Part shown: in pieces, positions 37,670 to 46,627 of the stretch
How positions within the stretch are numbered: the stretch's first letter is position 1
How the letters are laid out: each line of letters starts with the position of its first letter
From: an uncultured Bacteroidales bacterium
GTDB lineage: Bacteria > Bacteroidota > Bacteroidia > Bacteroidales > Bacteroidaceae
Assembly (NCBI GenBank): GCA_937876995.1
Contig: CALEFD010000019.1
Coordinates: forward strand, 1-64,000
Length of the DNA: 64,000 nt
Direction: 5' to 3'
The notes under the pieces: generated by a model
The model's input: only the letters and a program-made list of their open reading frames with translations
Told to the model about the DNA's origin: nothing
The model's database searches: none
Made by a program: the position numbers and the translations under genes

Positions 37670-38773
37670 TTATAAGTCTATATAATGATGTTCCTCTTCC
37701 CATTCTGAAACACCCGGTTGGAAACCACCGCCTCCACTACCTGCAGGTGGGTCGGGAACAACAATTTCATCCTCAATAATAATCTTATGTTCAGGATTAT
37801 CCAAAAATTCATCTGTAATATCCTTATGCCACTCTACGGTCTGTCCCGACTGTGTAGTCAGAAATATAGTTAGCCATAGTTTTGTCTCTTTACCCGGCAA
37901 TTTACCGAAAGTATTAAAGGTACTGTGTACCATATCATTATCGGCTGCATCACTGCCTGCATATAGCGGGAAATACAATGAGACATTATCGTCCGATTTT
38001 CCCTCCTCTTTAGGATATGCTATAAAATTAGAGCCTATCTGTCCTGTAAGCAGTGCGTTTGCAGACGCCATGTGCTTGATATTCTTAACACGCACACTTA
38101 AGTAATAGGTCTCAACAACTGTCTCTGCTTCTACTTCTACTACCTGTTCTTCCACATCGTTGTAGATTGTTACATTTTCACGAGCCACAAACAGATGGTC
38201 AGGTTCATAGACTATTTTTGTATTTTCCAGTCCGTCCATTGATTCAGCCCACTCCTTATCTTCGTTCGATATGGTATCGCCCTCTATATCATCGTCGTCA
38301 ATAACGACCGTATCGCCTTCTGCTCTTGTGTGTGCTCTATGACGGGCAGATTTTGTCTCTATTTCTGCTTTGGACCTGCCTATTACACTAAGCGCCTTAT
38401 TCTTAATCTGCTGAGAGATTTCGTTAGTATATGCCTCCATCTGATACAACTGCATATCGTTACGTATCAGAGTAGATTCTGTATCAAAATTATACACTAT
38501 CAGTTTGTAATCGCCCGGAGGAACACTTATATAACCACCTTCTGACGGGATATAGTCTTCTGTAAAACGACGATTTGTATTAGGATCGTAGAATATAACA
38601 CGCATTACTTCTACTTTAGGAGGTTCTTCTACATTTTGTATTTGCAAATTGATTTTCAAACGCAGCAACAAGTTCTTATTGAGATCGCTAAGCGGACGCA
38701 ATTCACATGACGTCAACAGAATTAACGCCATCAAAATTGTAATATACTTAGAATATCTCCTACTCATATCCAA
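37670..38773 (-). CDS. DUF5119-type lipoprotein, candidate fimbrial anchor
   Basis: A 367-residue lipoprotein (Cys23, LILLTSC). The early domain (RVIFYDPNTNRRFTEDYI...VPPGDYKLIVYNFDTEST) is the pattern shared by DUF5119 and Mfa2/FimB-like anchor proteins. An acidic region DDDDIEGD near 160 is unusual. The C-terminus, a Gly stretch followed by FQPGVSEWEEE, echoes the final P-x-V-x-x-W strand of the fimbrillins, suggesting it can take part in strand exchange with the first pilin. Together with the DUF3575 gene just upstream, this is a recurrent Bacteroidales fimbrial-locus arrangement. Role as anchor is inferred from family resemblance and position. Confidence 0.75.
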   Translation of the reverse strand: MDMSRRYSKYITILMALILLTSCELRPLSDLNKNLLLRLKINLQIQNVEEPPKVEVMRVIFYDPNTNRRFTEDYIPSEGGYISVPPGDYKLIVYNFDTESTLIRNDMQLYQMEAYTNEISQQIKNKALSVIGRSKAEIETKSARHRAHTRAEGDTVVIDDDDIEGDTISNEDKEWAESMDGLENTKIVYEPDHLFVARENVTIYNDVEEQVVEVEAETVVETYYLSVRVKNIKHMASANALLTGQIGSNFIAYPKEEGKSDDNVSLYFPLYAGSDAADNDMVHSTFNTFGKLPGKETKLWLTIFLTTQSGQTVEWHKDITDEFLDNPEHKIIIEDEIVVPDPPAGSGGGGFQPGVSEWEEEHHYIDL

Positions 38774-38778
38774 ATTAT

Positions 38779-40095
38779 TTATTTGCTTTTCAAATTCAAA
38801 TTAATAGGTCTGACCAAAGAAAACTTAATATTGGTTGGACCAAAATATTTCACTCTACCGGCCTTATTGACATCTTTAATCAATCTGTCATAGTTCAAAG
38901 ATGGATAATAGTGCTGATATGTAATATTTGCATAACCCACAGATGCCGCCATTTCAAAATTCCACTTTTTCTTCTTTCCTACAGGGAAGGAATATCCATA
39001 AGATGCACCTGCAGACCAAATTTTTCCTTGATAACACAAATCAAAATAGTACTGGAAGTCATATAGGCCGGTATAACCGTATAGCCCAACAAAATGACCG
39101 CGCAACTTCTCGTTACGATTTTCAGGTTTTTTAAACCAATATCTTACCTCCGGTCCCATAACCCACAATTCATAACACTGTTTGTATCCGTTATGATACC
39201 AAGGGAAGATGTCTTCAAAATGCACTGACAGATGTTTACCAATAGGAATTTCTAACGTAACATTTGGAGCCATCACTGCGTCAAACAGCAAATTAGTTTT
39301 AAGAGCAGCTATAGTTACAGGCTCTTTTTCAACCGGCAATCTATCCATTACAGGATAGTCAATCTCTTTTAATCTATCCGGCAGTGGTTTTACTGTTAGA
39401 CCTTGAGTATAAAAATTCGTTGGAAGATTATGTTTCTTATATTTGATTTGCACGCCGGCACCTCTCAATACAGGGTAGTATGTACGATACAAATATCTGT
39501 AAACTGCACCCACTGATGAATCGTAGCCCAATCTGTTCTCCATTCTCCACTTTTTGGTTTCTATACTGATTTCTTCTTCGGGGAAGATAACAGAGAGTAC
39601 TTTCTCTTTGGTTTTTTCAGAAAGCAATGTATCGTCTTCTACGTATATAGACAAATCATCCCACGCTTCTATAACGCTATGCACCAATATTTTTTCCTGC
39701 AACATTGGCCAATTTCTGCGCATATATTCGCTAATAACCTCAGTTCTATGCTCTGTAAGCCATTTGTTACGCAAATACACACCTTCAGGTGAAGATTGTA
39801 CTACTATCTCAATTTCCAGGATATTTTCTGTTCCTACTGATTCAATTGCCTTGTGCAATCTGTCCAAAGATATTGAGTTATCTCTATAATCTTCATACAG
39901 TTTCTCATCGTTCAGGCGGAACAAAACATCAGTTTCAAATGTTTCGTAAAGATCTATGTAGATGGAGTCAACAAAGAGAGTATCACTTGATGAAGCAGAT
40001 GTATTAACATCAGCAGGCGCAACCATTGCCTGTACAGGCAGCATAAAGCAGGCCAGTACCGAAAACAATATACATTCCAACGCTCGTTTCATCAT
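38779..40095 (-). CDS. OmpA-like/DUF3575 outer-membrane protein, first gene of fimbrial operon
   Basis: A 438-residue protein with a Sec signal (MMKRALECILFSVLACFMLPVQA). Residues ~40-170 resemble an OmpA-C-like peptidoglycan-binding fold (VLFRLNDEKLYEDYRDN...IEIVVQSSPEGVYLRNKWLTEHR). The remainder is a DUF3575 beta-barrel-like domain with alternating strands (ALKTNLLFDAVMAPNVTLEI, GHFVGLYGYTGLYD, WNFEMAASVGYANITYQ), which probably sits in the outer membrane. It would tie the pilus assembly site to the cell wall. It opens the 24.6-kb operon, 66 bp after a good promoter match. Confidence 0.8.
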   Translation of the reverse strand: MMKRALECILFSVLACFMLPVQAMVAPADVNTSASSSDTLFVDSIYIDLYETFETDVLFRLNDEKLYEDYRDNSISLDRLHKAIESVGTENILEIEIVVQSSPEGVYLRNKWLTEHRTEVISEYMRRNWPMLQEKILVHSVIEAWDDLSIYVEDDTLLSEKTKEKVLSVIFPEEEISIETKKWRMENRLGYDSSVGAVYRYLYRTYYPVLRGAGVQIKYKKHNLPTNFYTQGLTVKPLPDRLKEIDYPVMDRLPVEKEPVTIAALKTNLLFDAVMAPNVTLEIPIGKHLSVHFEDIFPWYHNGYKQCYELWVMGPEVRYWFKKPENRNEKLRGHFVGLYGYTGLYDFQYYFDLCYQGKIWSAGASYGYSFPVGKKKKWNFEMAASVGYANITYQHYYPSLNYDRLIKDVNKAGRVKYFGPTNIKFSLVRPINLNLKSK

Positions 40096-40160
40096 ATTTG
40101 TAGTTCTTGCCTTGTTCGCTTTTATATAACACGCACGCTCTCACGCGCGTACATAGTTCG

Positions 40161-40189
40161 CAAATATATGAAGAAAATCTTGTTCACAA
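40161..40189 (-). promoter_or_regulatory. Putative promoter of the fimbrial operon
   Basis: On the minus strand TTG (40189-40187), an 18-nt spacer and TATATTTG (40168-40161) fit the Bacteroidetes consensus. The expected leader (about 40154-40096) contains a GC-rich run of CGCGTG/GCGTGCGTG unlike its AT-rich surroundings. No flanking inverted repeats or recombinase gene are visible, so I have no evidence for an invertible promoter. Confidence 0.55.
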
Positions 40190-40334
40190 CGTGCTTAACG
40201 TCAATTTTTGGAGTTACAAATTCAATTTTTTTTCTAAGAGAACAAACTGCCAAAACCAAAATGTAAGCTATTATTACTATAAAATTTCAGAAAGCATTCG
40301 TGTGTTTTTTTTCAAATTAGCGCATCGCACTCTG

Positions 40335-40362
40335 TTGAATCAACAATAATTTTGTAAGTTTG
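40335..40362 (+). promoter_or_regulatory. Putative promoter of the flippase gene
   Basis: TTG (40335-40337) followed after 17 nt by TAAGTTTG (40355-40362), a full -7 match with a slightly short spacer. The start codon at 40388 follows within 26 bp. Confidence 0.5.
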
Positions 40363-40387
40363 CAGAACCAATATAGAGATAGGAATT

Positions 40388-41878
40388 ATGGCAAATAAAA
40401 TGGCCGCTTTGGCTAAAGACACAGCAATATACGGCGTAAGCAGCATAGTGGGCAGATTTATTAATTATCTGCTTACTCCGCTATACACTAGGGCACTGAC
40501 AGAACAGGCTGAATATGGAAATATCACCTCTATATATGCCTGGACAGCATTCCTTTTGGTATTTCTTACATTTGGAATGGAAACCACAATGTTCCGTTTT
40601 GCCAACAAAGAGGGCGAACATCCGGAAAAAGTATTCTCAACTTCTCTAATTTTTGTTGGAGGATTGTCATTTATCTTTGCTTTGCTTTGCTGGTTATTTA
40701 CAGAGCCCATATCTGCAGCAATAGGTTTTGAAAACCACCCTGAGTACATTAGAATAATGTCTATAGTAGTAGCTCTTGACTCATTTCAATCTATTATCTT
40801 CTCATATTTAAGGCTTCAAAAACGTCCTATCAAGTTTGCAAGCATAAAATTAATCATCATCATATTGAACATATTATTAAACCTGTTCATACTTAGATAT
40901 GTACCTATTTTTTACCAAAACTCAATTATTTTCAAAAATTGGTTCAATCCGTCAGATTTGGTACTCTACGTATGCATAATAAACCTGATATGTTCAGCAG
41001 CATCGCTACCGGCATTCATACCGGAATTAAAAAACTTAAAGTTTGGATTTAACAAAAAACTATTCAAACAGATGTTCGCATATTCTGTTCCTATTCTCAT
41101 TTTGGGAATAGCCGGAATATTAAATCAGGTAGCCGATAAAATGCTCTATCCGCATTTGGTACCGGGTGAAATAGGCAAAGCTCAATTAGGAGAATATGGA
41201 GCTGCCGTAAAGATTGCAATGATAATGTCTATGCTTATTCAGGCATTCCGATACGCATACGAACCTATTGTTTTTGGCGCCTCAAAAGAGAGTACAACCA
41301 ATAAGAACAAATTGTATGCGGATTCTATGAAATACTTCATAATATTTGCACTTTTGGCTTTCCTGGCAGTAGTATTCTATCTGGATATTCTGATACTGAT
41401 TTTAGGCCCGGAATACAGATCGGGCGCCAGAGTTATTCCTATAGTTATGATTGCAGAAATCTTTATGGGAATATACTTTAACCTGTCATTTTGGTATAAA
41501 CTGATAGACAAAACCTGGTGGGGCGGAGTATTCTCATTTATAGGCTGTGCAGTACTTTTGGCAATCAACATAATCTTTGTCCCCAAATATGGTTATATAG
41601 CTTGTGCCTGGGGTGGATTTGCGGGCTACGGAGTCTGTATGCTTCTTTCATATTTTGTAGGACAACACTATGCCCCTGTAAAATACCCCATAAAAGATAT
41701 TGCCATATACATAGTTCTGGCAGCTGTTCTATGGGGAGTTTCCACCATCTTCAAAGAGCAGGGCATTGTACTCAAGATGTGTATAAAAACCCTGTTGCTA
41801 TTGGTTTTTGCAGCATACATAATCAAAAAAGATCTGCCACTTAAATCTATCCCCTTCATAAGGAATTTTATAAGATAG
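40388..41878 (+). CDS. Wzx-type oligosaccharide flippase
   Basis: A 496-residue polytopic inner-membrane protein of the polysaccharide biosynthesis/MATE-like exporter superfamily, with about 12-14 hydrophobic segments along its length. The start MAALAKDTAIYGVSSIVGRFINYLLTPLYTRAL is the characteristic first helix of this group. It flips undecaprenyl-linked glycan units across the inner membrane. It stands alone after the divergent fimbrial operon. A short intergenic region with its own -7 match separates it from the isomerase gene. The glycan it carries is unknown; the operon at 7-15 kb could supply one, but that link is speculative. Confidence 0.9.
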   Translation: MANKMAALAKDTAIYGVSSIVGRFINYLLTPLYTRALTEQAEYGNITSIYAWTAFLLVFLTFGMETTMFRFANKEGEHPEKVFSTSLIFVGGLSFIFALLCWLFTEPISAAIGFENHPEYIRIMSIVVALDSFQSIIFSYLRLQKRPIKFASIKLIIIILNILLNLFILRYVPIFYQNSIIFKNWFNPSDLVLYVCIINLICSAASLPAFIPELKNLKFGFNKKLFKQMFAYSVPILILGIAGILNQVADKMLYPHLVPGEIGKAQLGEYGAAVKIAMIMSMLIQAFRYAYEPIVFGASKESTTNKNKLYADSMKYFIIFALLAFLAVVFYLDILILILGPEYRSGARVIPIVMIAEIFMGIYFNLSFWYKLIDKTWWGGVFSFIGCAVLLAINIIFVPKYGYIACAWGGFAGYGVCMLLSYFVGQHYAPVKYPIKDIAIYIVLAAVLWGVSTIFKEQGIVLKMCIKTLLLLVFAAYIIKKDLPLKSIPFIRNFIR

Positions 41879-41924
41879 TAGGTTTCTTTATATGCCTTTA
41901 AGGCACTATATTAAATATATTTAG

Positions 41925-41932
41925 TATTTTTG
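41925..41932 (+). promoter_or_regulatory. Putative -7 element upstream of the isomerase gene
   Basis: TATTTTTG matches TAnnTTTG and is followed by C; the start codon lies 22 bp further. No TTG at the expected distance upstream. Confidence 0.35.
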
Positions 41933-41954
41933 CCCACCACATAGTATTGGTTTT

Positions 41955-42554
41955 ATGAAAGATTCTATAAAAGAGCTGATAGAGCACGAAGCGAAAGCGA
42001 TACTAAACATACCTATTGACGACGAATACGAAAACGCTGTCAATCTGATAGTTGACCACGTACATAAACTGAATGGTAAACTTATAACCAGCGGCATGGG
42101 AAAGGCCGGGCAGATAGCTATGAATATGGCAACAACATTCTGTTCTACAGGCACTCCTGCGGTATTCTTACATCCCAGTGAAGCTCAGCATGGCGATTTA
42201 GGTATTGTTCAGAAAAATGACATCTTTTTACTCATATCAAATTCCGGAAAGACCAGAGAGATTCTGGAATTGGTAGAATTGAGCAAACAACTTGACCCTT
42301 CGCTTAAATTCATAGTTATAACAAGTAAAAAGAATTGCCAGCTGGCTAAATTGGCAAATGTAGTTCTTACAACAGGAGCTCCGGAAGAGGTGTGTGCATT
42401 AGGACTTGCTCCTACTACCAGTACCACCGTGATGAACGTAATAGGCGATATTCTTGTAGTGGAAACAATGAAAAAGATTGGTTTTACTATAGAACAGTAT
42501 AACAAAAGACACCACGGAGGCTATTTAGGTCAACGTTCAAAAAAACTTTTATGA
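41955..42554 (+). CDS. kdsD: Single-domain SIS sugar isomerase, probable D-arabinose 5-phosphate isomerase
   Basis: A 199-residue SIS-domain protein of the KdsD/KpsF/GutQ group. The segments KLITSGMGKAGQIAMNMATTFCSTGTPAVFLHPSEAQHGDLGIV, LISNSGKTREILEL and ALGLAPTTSTTVMNVIGD are diagnostic. The tandem CBS domains that make E. coli KdsD ~330 residues are absent. I recall that a CBS-less enzyme from Bacteroides fragilis is active, so the short form is probably complete. It converts ribulose 5-phosphate to arabinose 5-phosphate for Kdo in LPS. The stop overlaps the kinase start (ATGA). Confidence 0.85.
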   Translation: MKDSIKELIEHEAKAILNIPIDDEYENAVNLIVDHVHKLNGKLITSGMGKAGQIAMNMATTFCSTGTPAVFLHPSEAQHGDLGIVQKNDIFLLISNSGKTREILELVELSKQLDPSLKFIVITSKKNCQLAKLANVVLTTGAPEEVCALGLAPTTSTTVMNVIGDILVVETMKKIGFTIEQYNKRHHGGYLGQRSKKLL

Positions 42555-43474
42555 GACGAGTTTTCGGAATAGGAGAAACCATATACGACATTATCTTTAA
42601 AGATGGGAAACCTATAGCAGGTGTACCCGGCGGTTCTGTATTCAACGGTCTTATGACATTAGGCAAATTGGGTGTAAAATGCACTCAGATTAGCGAAGTA
42701 GGCAGCGACCAGGTAGGTTTAATCATTAAAGAGACAATGGAAAAGAACGGAGTTGACACCCGTTATCTGTCTTGCTACGAAGGTAAAAAAACCGCCATTT
42801 CATTGGCATTTTTAGACCAAAACAGTAATGCCAATTATAGCTTCTACAAAGACTATCCTAACATACGTTTGGAATTTGAACTACCACAAATGGATAGCGA
42901 AGATATAGTATTGTTTGGTTCTTACTACGCACTTAATCCTGCACTGCGCAAACAGGTGGGTGGTTTCTTAAAACACGCCAAAGAGAGCGGCGCACTACTC
43001 TACTACGATTTGAATTTCCGCGCAAATCATAAAGACGAAGTAGAATCACTATATAACACCTTCTACGAAAACTTCTGTTTGGCAGATATTGTACGTGGCA
43101 GCGATGAAGATTTCAACATCCTATATGGTGAAACCGATATCAGAAAGATTTATGACAGTCATATTAAAGGACGTTGCAATATTCTGATAATGACTCACGG
43201 AGCAGACGGAGTAGAGATTATAGACAGAGGCAACTATTACAAAATTCCGTCAACAAAAATAGACAACGTAGTAAGCACTATAGGAGCAGGCGATAATTTC
43301 AACGCCGGCATAGCATATAGTTTGATAGCTGAATCCATATATCACACAAATTTGGACAGGATAGATGAAACTATGTGGAAAAGAGTCATCACATACGGTA
43401 TAACTTTTGCCACAAAAGCTTGTCAGACTACCAACAACTATATAGACATAGATGTAAACGAGATTTTTCAATAA
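42551..43474 (+). CDS. PfkB-family carbohydrate kinase
   Basis: A 307-residue ribokinase-fold kinase. The N-terminal glycine motif is VPGGSVFNGLMTLGKLG and the catalytic anion-hole motif is TIGAGDNFNAGIAY near residue 245. The substrate is unknown: fructose, ribose and heptose-7-phosphate kinases all belong here. The 4-bp overlap with the arabinose-5-phosphate isomerase gene suggests linked sugar-phosphate metabolism, perhaps for LPS core sugars. It is followed after 14 bp by an LTA-synthase-like transferase. Cytoplasmic; length typical. Confidence 0.88.
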   Translation: MRRVFGIGETIYDIIFKDGKPIAGVPGGSVFNGLMTLGKLGVKCTQISEVGSDQVGLIIKETMEKNGVDTRYLSCYEGKKTAISLAFLDQNSNANYSFYKDYPNIRLEFELPQMDSEDIVLFGSYYALNPALRKQVGGFLKHAKESGALLYYDLNFRANHKDEVESLYNTFYENFCLADIVRGSDEDFNILYGETDIRKIYDSHIKGRCNILIMTHGADGVEIIDRGNYYKIPSTKIDNVVSTIGAGDNFNAGIAYSLIAESIYHTNLDRIDETMWKRVITYGITFATKACQTTNNYIDIDVNEIFQ

Positions 43475-43488
43475 CATAAATATCCAAG

Positions 43489-45444
43489 ATGAAACAGTTC
43501 ATAAAGGCAGTATTAGGCACACCATTTATAACCTTGCTATGGAATCTGTTAATGGTGTATATCTGTTTTATGATTTGCAGAATAGCCTTTATCTGGTATA
43601 ACTGGGATTTATACAGCGGATATTTAGATACAGAATTGGTGCTGAATATGCTAAAGGGCAGTTTAAGATTCGACACTGCCGGCATTATGTACTTAAGCAT
43701 ACTTTATATATTTCTTACACTTATCCCTCTACACTTTAAAGAGAGAAAAAGGTATTACCAAATAACCCGTTGGATACTTATTGTTTGCTGTTCTATAGGT
43801 ATTGTTATGAATTTGGCAGATACCGTCTATTATCAATTTTCAGGCAAACGCACCACAATAAGTCTGTTTACAGAATTTGCCAACGAAAGCAACATAGCGC
43901 AGATAATACTGAAAGAGGTTATAAACAGTTGGTACATCACCCTATTAGGCATTGCCCTTATTGCATTTTTAATAAAGTTCATACGCATTCCTAAAACTAT
44001 AGTTTACAACAATCTTTGGCACTACTATTTAATACGTCCTGTATCATTTTTACTGATGGGCACATTAAGTGTTGCAGGAATGCGCGGAGGTTTTACCAGC
44101 AGCCATCCTATAACGTTGAGTAATGCCAACCAATATGTAAACAGACCTGTAGAGGCTGTAGCAGTTCTTAACACTCCGTTCTGTTTTGTACGCACCTTGG
44201 ACAAAAAGCAGATGGTTACGCCGCACTATTACACAGAAGAGGAACTGAACGAAAGATTCAGTGGAGTAATAACACCCGATTCCAACGCTGTTTTTACCCC
44301 AAAGAACGTAGTGGTCTTTATTCTTGAAAGCTTTGGAACGGAATATATAGGAGCATTAAACAAAGACAAACCAGACTTTGTAAGTTACACCCCTTTTCTT
44401 GATTCATTGATAGAAGAGAGCCTTACATTTGAATATTCATTTGCTAACGGAAGAAAGAGCATTGACGCTATGCCATCCATACTATCCGGCATTCCCATGT
44501 TTGTAGAAAATTTTGTTCTCACCCCTACTCTGATAAACAAGAATGTAAGCGGTCTGGCAGAAGAACTCTCAAACAAAGGCTATTATTCAGCATTCTTTCA
44601 CGGGGCAGACAACAGCTCTATGGGATTCAAATCCTATTCCCGAAGCATAGGCTACATAGACTACTTTGGGTTAACTGAATTCAACGAAGAACCTCAATAT
44701 GGCGGAATGTCAAAATTCGATGGTATCTGGGCCATCTGGGACGAAGATTATTTACAATATTTCTGCGATAAAATGGGCAGTTTTAAGCAGCCGTTTGTAT
44801 CGTCTATCTTCACCGCTTCATCGCATCACCCCTTTGCCATACCGGAATGGAGAAAAGAGCAGTTTCCTGAAGGCAATCTACCCATACATAAATGCGTAAA
44901 GTATTCCGATAACGGATTACGCCTGTTCTTTGAAAAGGCAAAGGAACAAGAGTGGTTCAACAACACACTGTTTGTATTTACTGCCGACCATACAAACCAA
45001 TCGGAATATCCCGAATACCAGACAGAGGTAGGTAAATTCAGAGTACCTATCATATTCTACACCCCTTCCGGCGAACTAAAGGGACGCAGAAATGCCGTAG
45101 CCCAGCAAACAGATATACTGCCTACTATTTTAGGATATTTGGGCTACGACAGACCATTTATCTGCTTTGGACAGAATCTGCTAACCACAAAAGACGAAGA
45201 TACATTTGCAGCCAACTATATAAACGGAATTTTCCAATTCATCAAAGGCGATTATGTTATTCACTTTGATGGAAATGAACTGATGGCTATGTATAACTAC
45301 AAAACAGATACCGGCCTTAAAGAGAATCTAAAAGACCGGTATCCCGATATTGCATCTTCACTTACTGCTCAGCTAAAAGCTGTTATTCAGCAGTATATGG
45401 AGCGAATGAACGAAAAGAGTCTGGTTATCAGCCAACTACCTTAA
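43489..45444 (+). CDS. LTA-synthase-like membrane sulfatase-fold transferase
   Basis: A 651-residue protein with about five N-terminal membrane helices (residues ~10-215), then a periplasmic alkaline-phosphatase/sulfatase-fold domain (from ~270, [16 protein letters not shown], with metal-binding E). The expected nucleophile in [13 protein letters not shown] is Ser324, where LtaS uses Thr. Downstream metal ligands are visible in FTADHTN and SSHHPF. Relatives transfer phosphoglycerol, phosphoethanolamine or similar groups from phospholipids to glycans. In a diderm, modification of LPS, capsule or a periplasmic glycan is likely. It ends 17 bp inside the convergent purT gene. Confidence 0.85.
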   Translation: MKQFIKAVLGTPFITLLWNLLMVYICFMICRIAFIWYNWDLYSGYLDTELVLNMLKGSLRFDTAGIMYLSILYIFLTLIPLHFKERKRYYQITRWILIVCCSIGIVMNLADTVYYQFSGKRTTISLFTEFANESNIAQIILKEVINSWYITLLGIALIAFLIKFIRIPKTIVYNNLWHYYLIRPVSFLLMGTLSVAGMRGGFTSSHPITLSNANQYVNRPVEAVAVLNTPFCFVRTLDKKQMVTPHYYTEEELNERFSGVITPDSNAVFTPKNVVVFILESFGTEYIGALNKDKPDFVSYTPFLDSLIEESLTFEYSFANGRKSIDAMPSILSGIPMFVENFVLTPTLINKNVSGLAEELSNKGYYSAFFHGADNSSMGFKSYSRSIGYIDYFGLTEFNEEPQYGGMSKFDGIWAIWDEDYLQYFCDKMGSFKQPFVSSIFTASSHHPFAIPEWRKEQFPEGNLPIHKCVKYSDNGLRLFFEKAKEQEWFNNTLFVFTADHTNQSEYPEYQTEVGKFRVPIIFYTPSGELKGRRNAVAQQTDILPTILGYLGYDRPFICFGQNLLTTKDEDTFAANYINGIFQFIKGDYVIHFDGNELMAMYNYKTDTGLKENLKDRYPDIASSLTAQLKAVIQQYMERMNEKSLVISQLP

Positions 45445-46615
45445 CCTTTAATTTTGCATAAGCGCGTTCAGCCTTTGCCAACGCCTTTTCGATGGTCTCA
45501 TCCTTAGCCAGGATAACACCCATACGACGATGTCCCTTAACAAAAGGTTTACCGAATATTCTAATCTGCACATCTTCTTCTGCAAGAACCTCTTCCAAGT
45601 TTTCAAATACCACCTGTGTACCATCACCCTCTACTACTACAGCTTTTGATGCTGATGGGCCATAGAAGTTGATTTTTGGGATTGGCAATCCAAGTATTGC
45701 TCTTGCGTGCAGTGCAAACTCAGAAAGATCCTGTGAAATCATTGTTACCATACCTGTATCGTGTGGACGAGGCGAAACTTCGCTAAACAGAACCTCATCA
45801 CCGCAGATAAACATCTCTACTCCAAAGATACCGTAACCACCCAATGCATCGGTAATTTTCTTAGCTATATCCTGTGCAGCAGCCAGCGCTTTATCGCTCA
45901 TAGGCTGAGCCTGCCAGGATTCACGATAGTCACCATCCACCTGATGATGTCCTATAGGATTCAGGAACGATGTACCACCGCTGTGACGTACTGTTAAGAG
46001 AGTTATCTCATAATCGAACTTAACAAAACCCTCTACAATAACCTCGCCCTGACCGGCACGTCCACCTTCCTGAGCGCATTTCCAACAGCTATCAGCATCG
46101 GCAGGAGTCTTACAAACACTCTGACCGTGACCAGAAGAACTCATAATAGGTTTAACCACGCATGGTGTTCCTACCTCCTGAATAGCTGCATCAAACTCTT
46201 CTCTGGTAGCAGCAAATTTATATTTTGATGTAGGCAAGCCCAACTTTTCTGCTGCCAACTGACGTATTCCTTTACGATTCATAGTAAGGAATGTAGCCTG
46301 AGCTGTAGGAATAACATTGTATCCCTCCTTTTCAAGTTCAATAAGTGTAGGTGTGGCAATAGCCTCTACTTCCGGGATAATCAAATCTGGTTTCTCCTGT
46401 TCGATAATCTCGCGCAGACGTGCACCATCCAACATTGAAAGAACGTATGAACGATGTGCAATCTGCATAGCAGGAGCATTCTCATAACGATCCAAAGCAA
46501 TAACTTCAACGCCATAACGCTGTAGTTCTATTGCAACTTCTTTACCTAATTCGCCAGATCCGCAAAGCAATGCTTTTTTTGCTACAGCGGTAAGTGGTGT
46601 ACCTATTTTAACCAT
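45428..46615 (-). CDS. purT: Formate-dependent phosphoribosylglycinamide formyltransferase
   Basis: A 395-residue ATP-grasp enzyme of purine synthesis that makes formyl-GAR from GAR, formate and ATP. The family start [34 protein letters not shown], the ATP-binding [17 protein letters not shown] and [13 protein letters not shown] are all present. I choose ATG 46615 (MVKIGTP) over the ATG three codons upstream because the family begins here. It lies 12 bp after the ABC-exporter gene and its end overlaps the convergent LTA-synthase-like gene by 17 bp. Cytoplasmic, full length. Confidence 0.96.
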   Translation of the reverse strand: MVKIGTPLTAVAKKALLCGSGELGKEVAIELQRYGVEVIALDRYENAPAMQIAHRSYVLSMLDGARLREIIEQEKPDLIIPEVEAIATPTLIELEKEGYNVIPTAQATFLTMNRKGIRQLAAEKLGLPTSKYKFAATREEFDAAIQEVGTPCVVKPIMSSSGHGQSVCKTPADADSCWKCAQEGGRAGQGEVIVEGFVKFDYEITLLTVRHSGGTSFLNPIGHHQVDGDYRESWQAQPMSDKALAAAQDIAKKITDALGGYGIFGVEMFICGDEVLFSEVSPRPHDTGMVTMISQDLSEFALHARAILGLPIPKINFYGPSASKAVVVEGDGTQVVFENLEEVLAEEDVQIRIFGKPFVKGHRRMGVILAKDETIEKALAKAERAYAKLKVKVVG

Positions 46616-46627
46616 ATTATTCAAATA

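Noticed and set aside
40096..40387. Invertible (phase-variable) promoter for the fimbrial operon
   Set aside because: Such switches are common in Bacteroidales, but I find no matching inverted repeats flanking the promoter and no invertase gene in the window.
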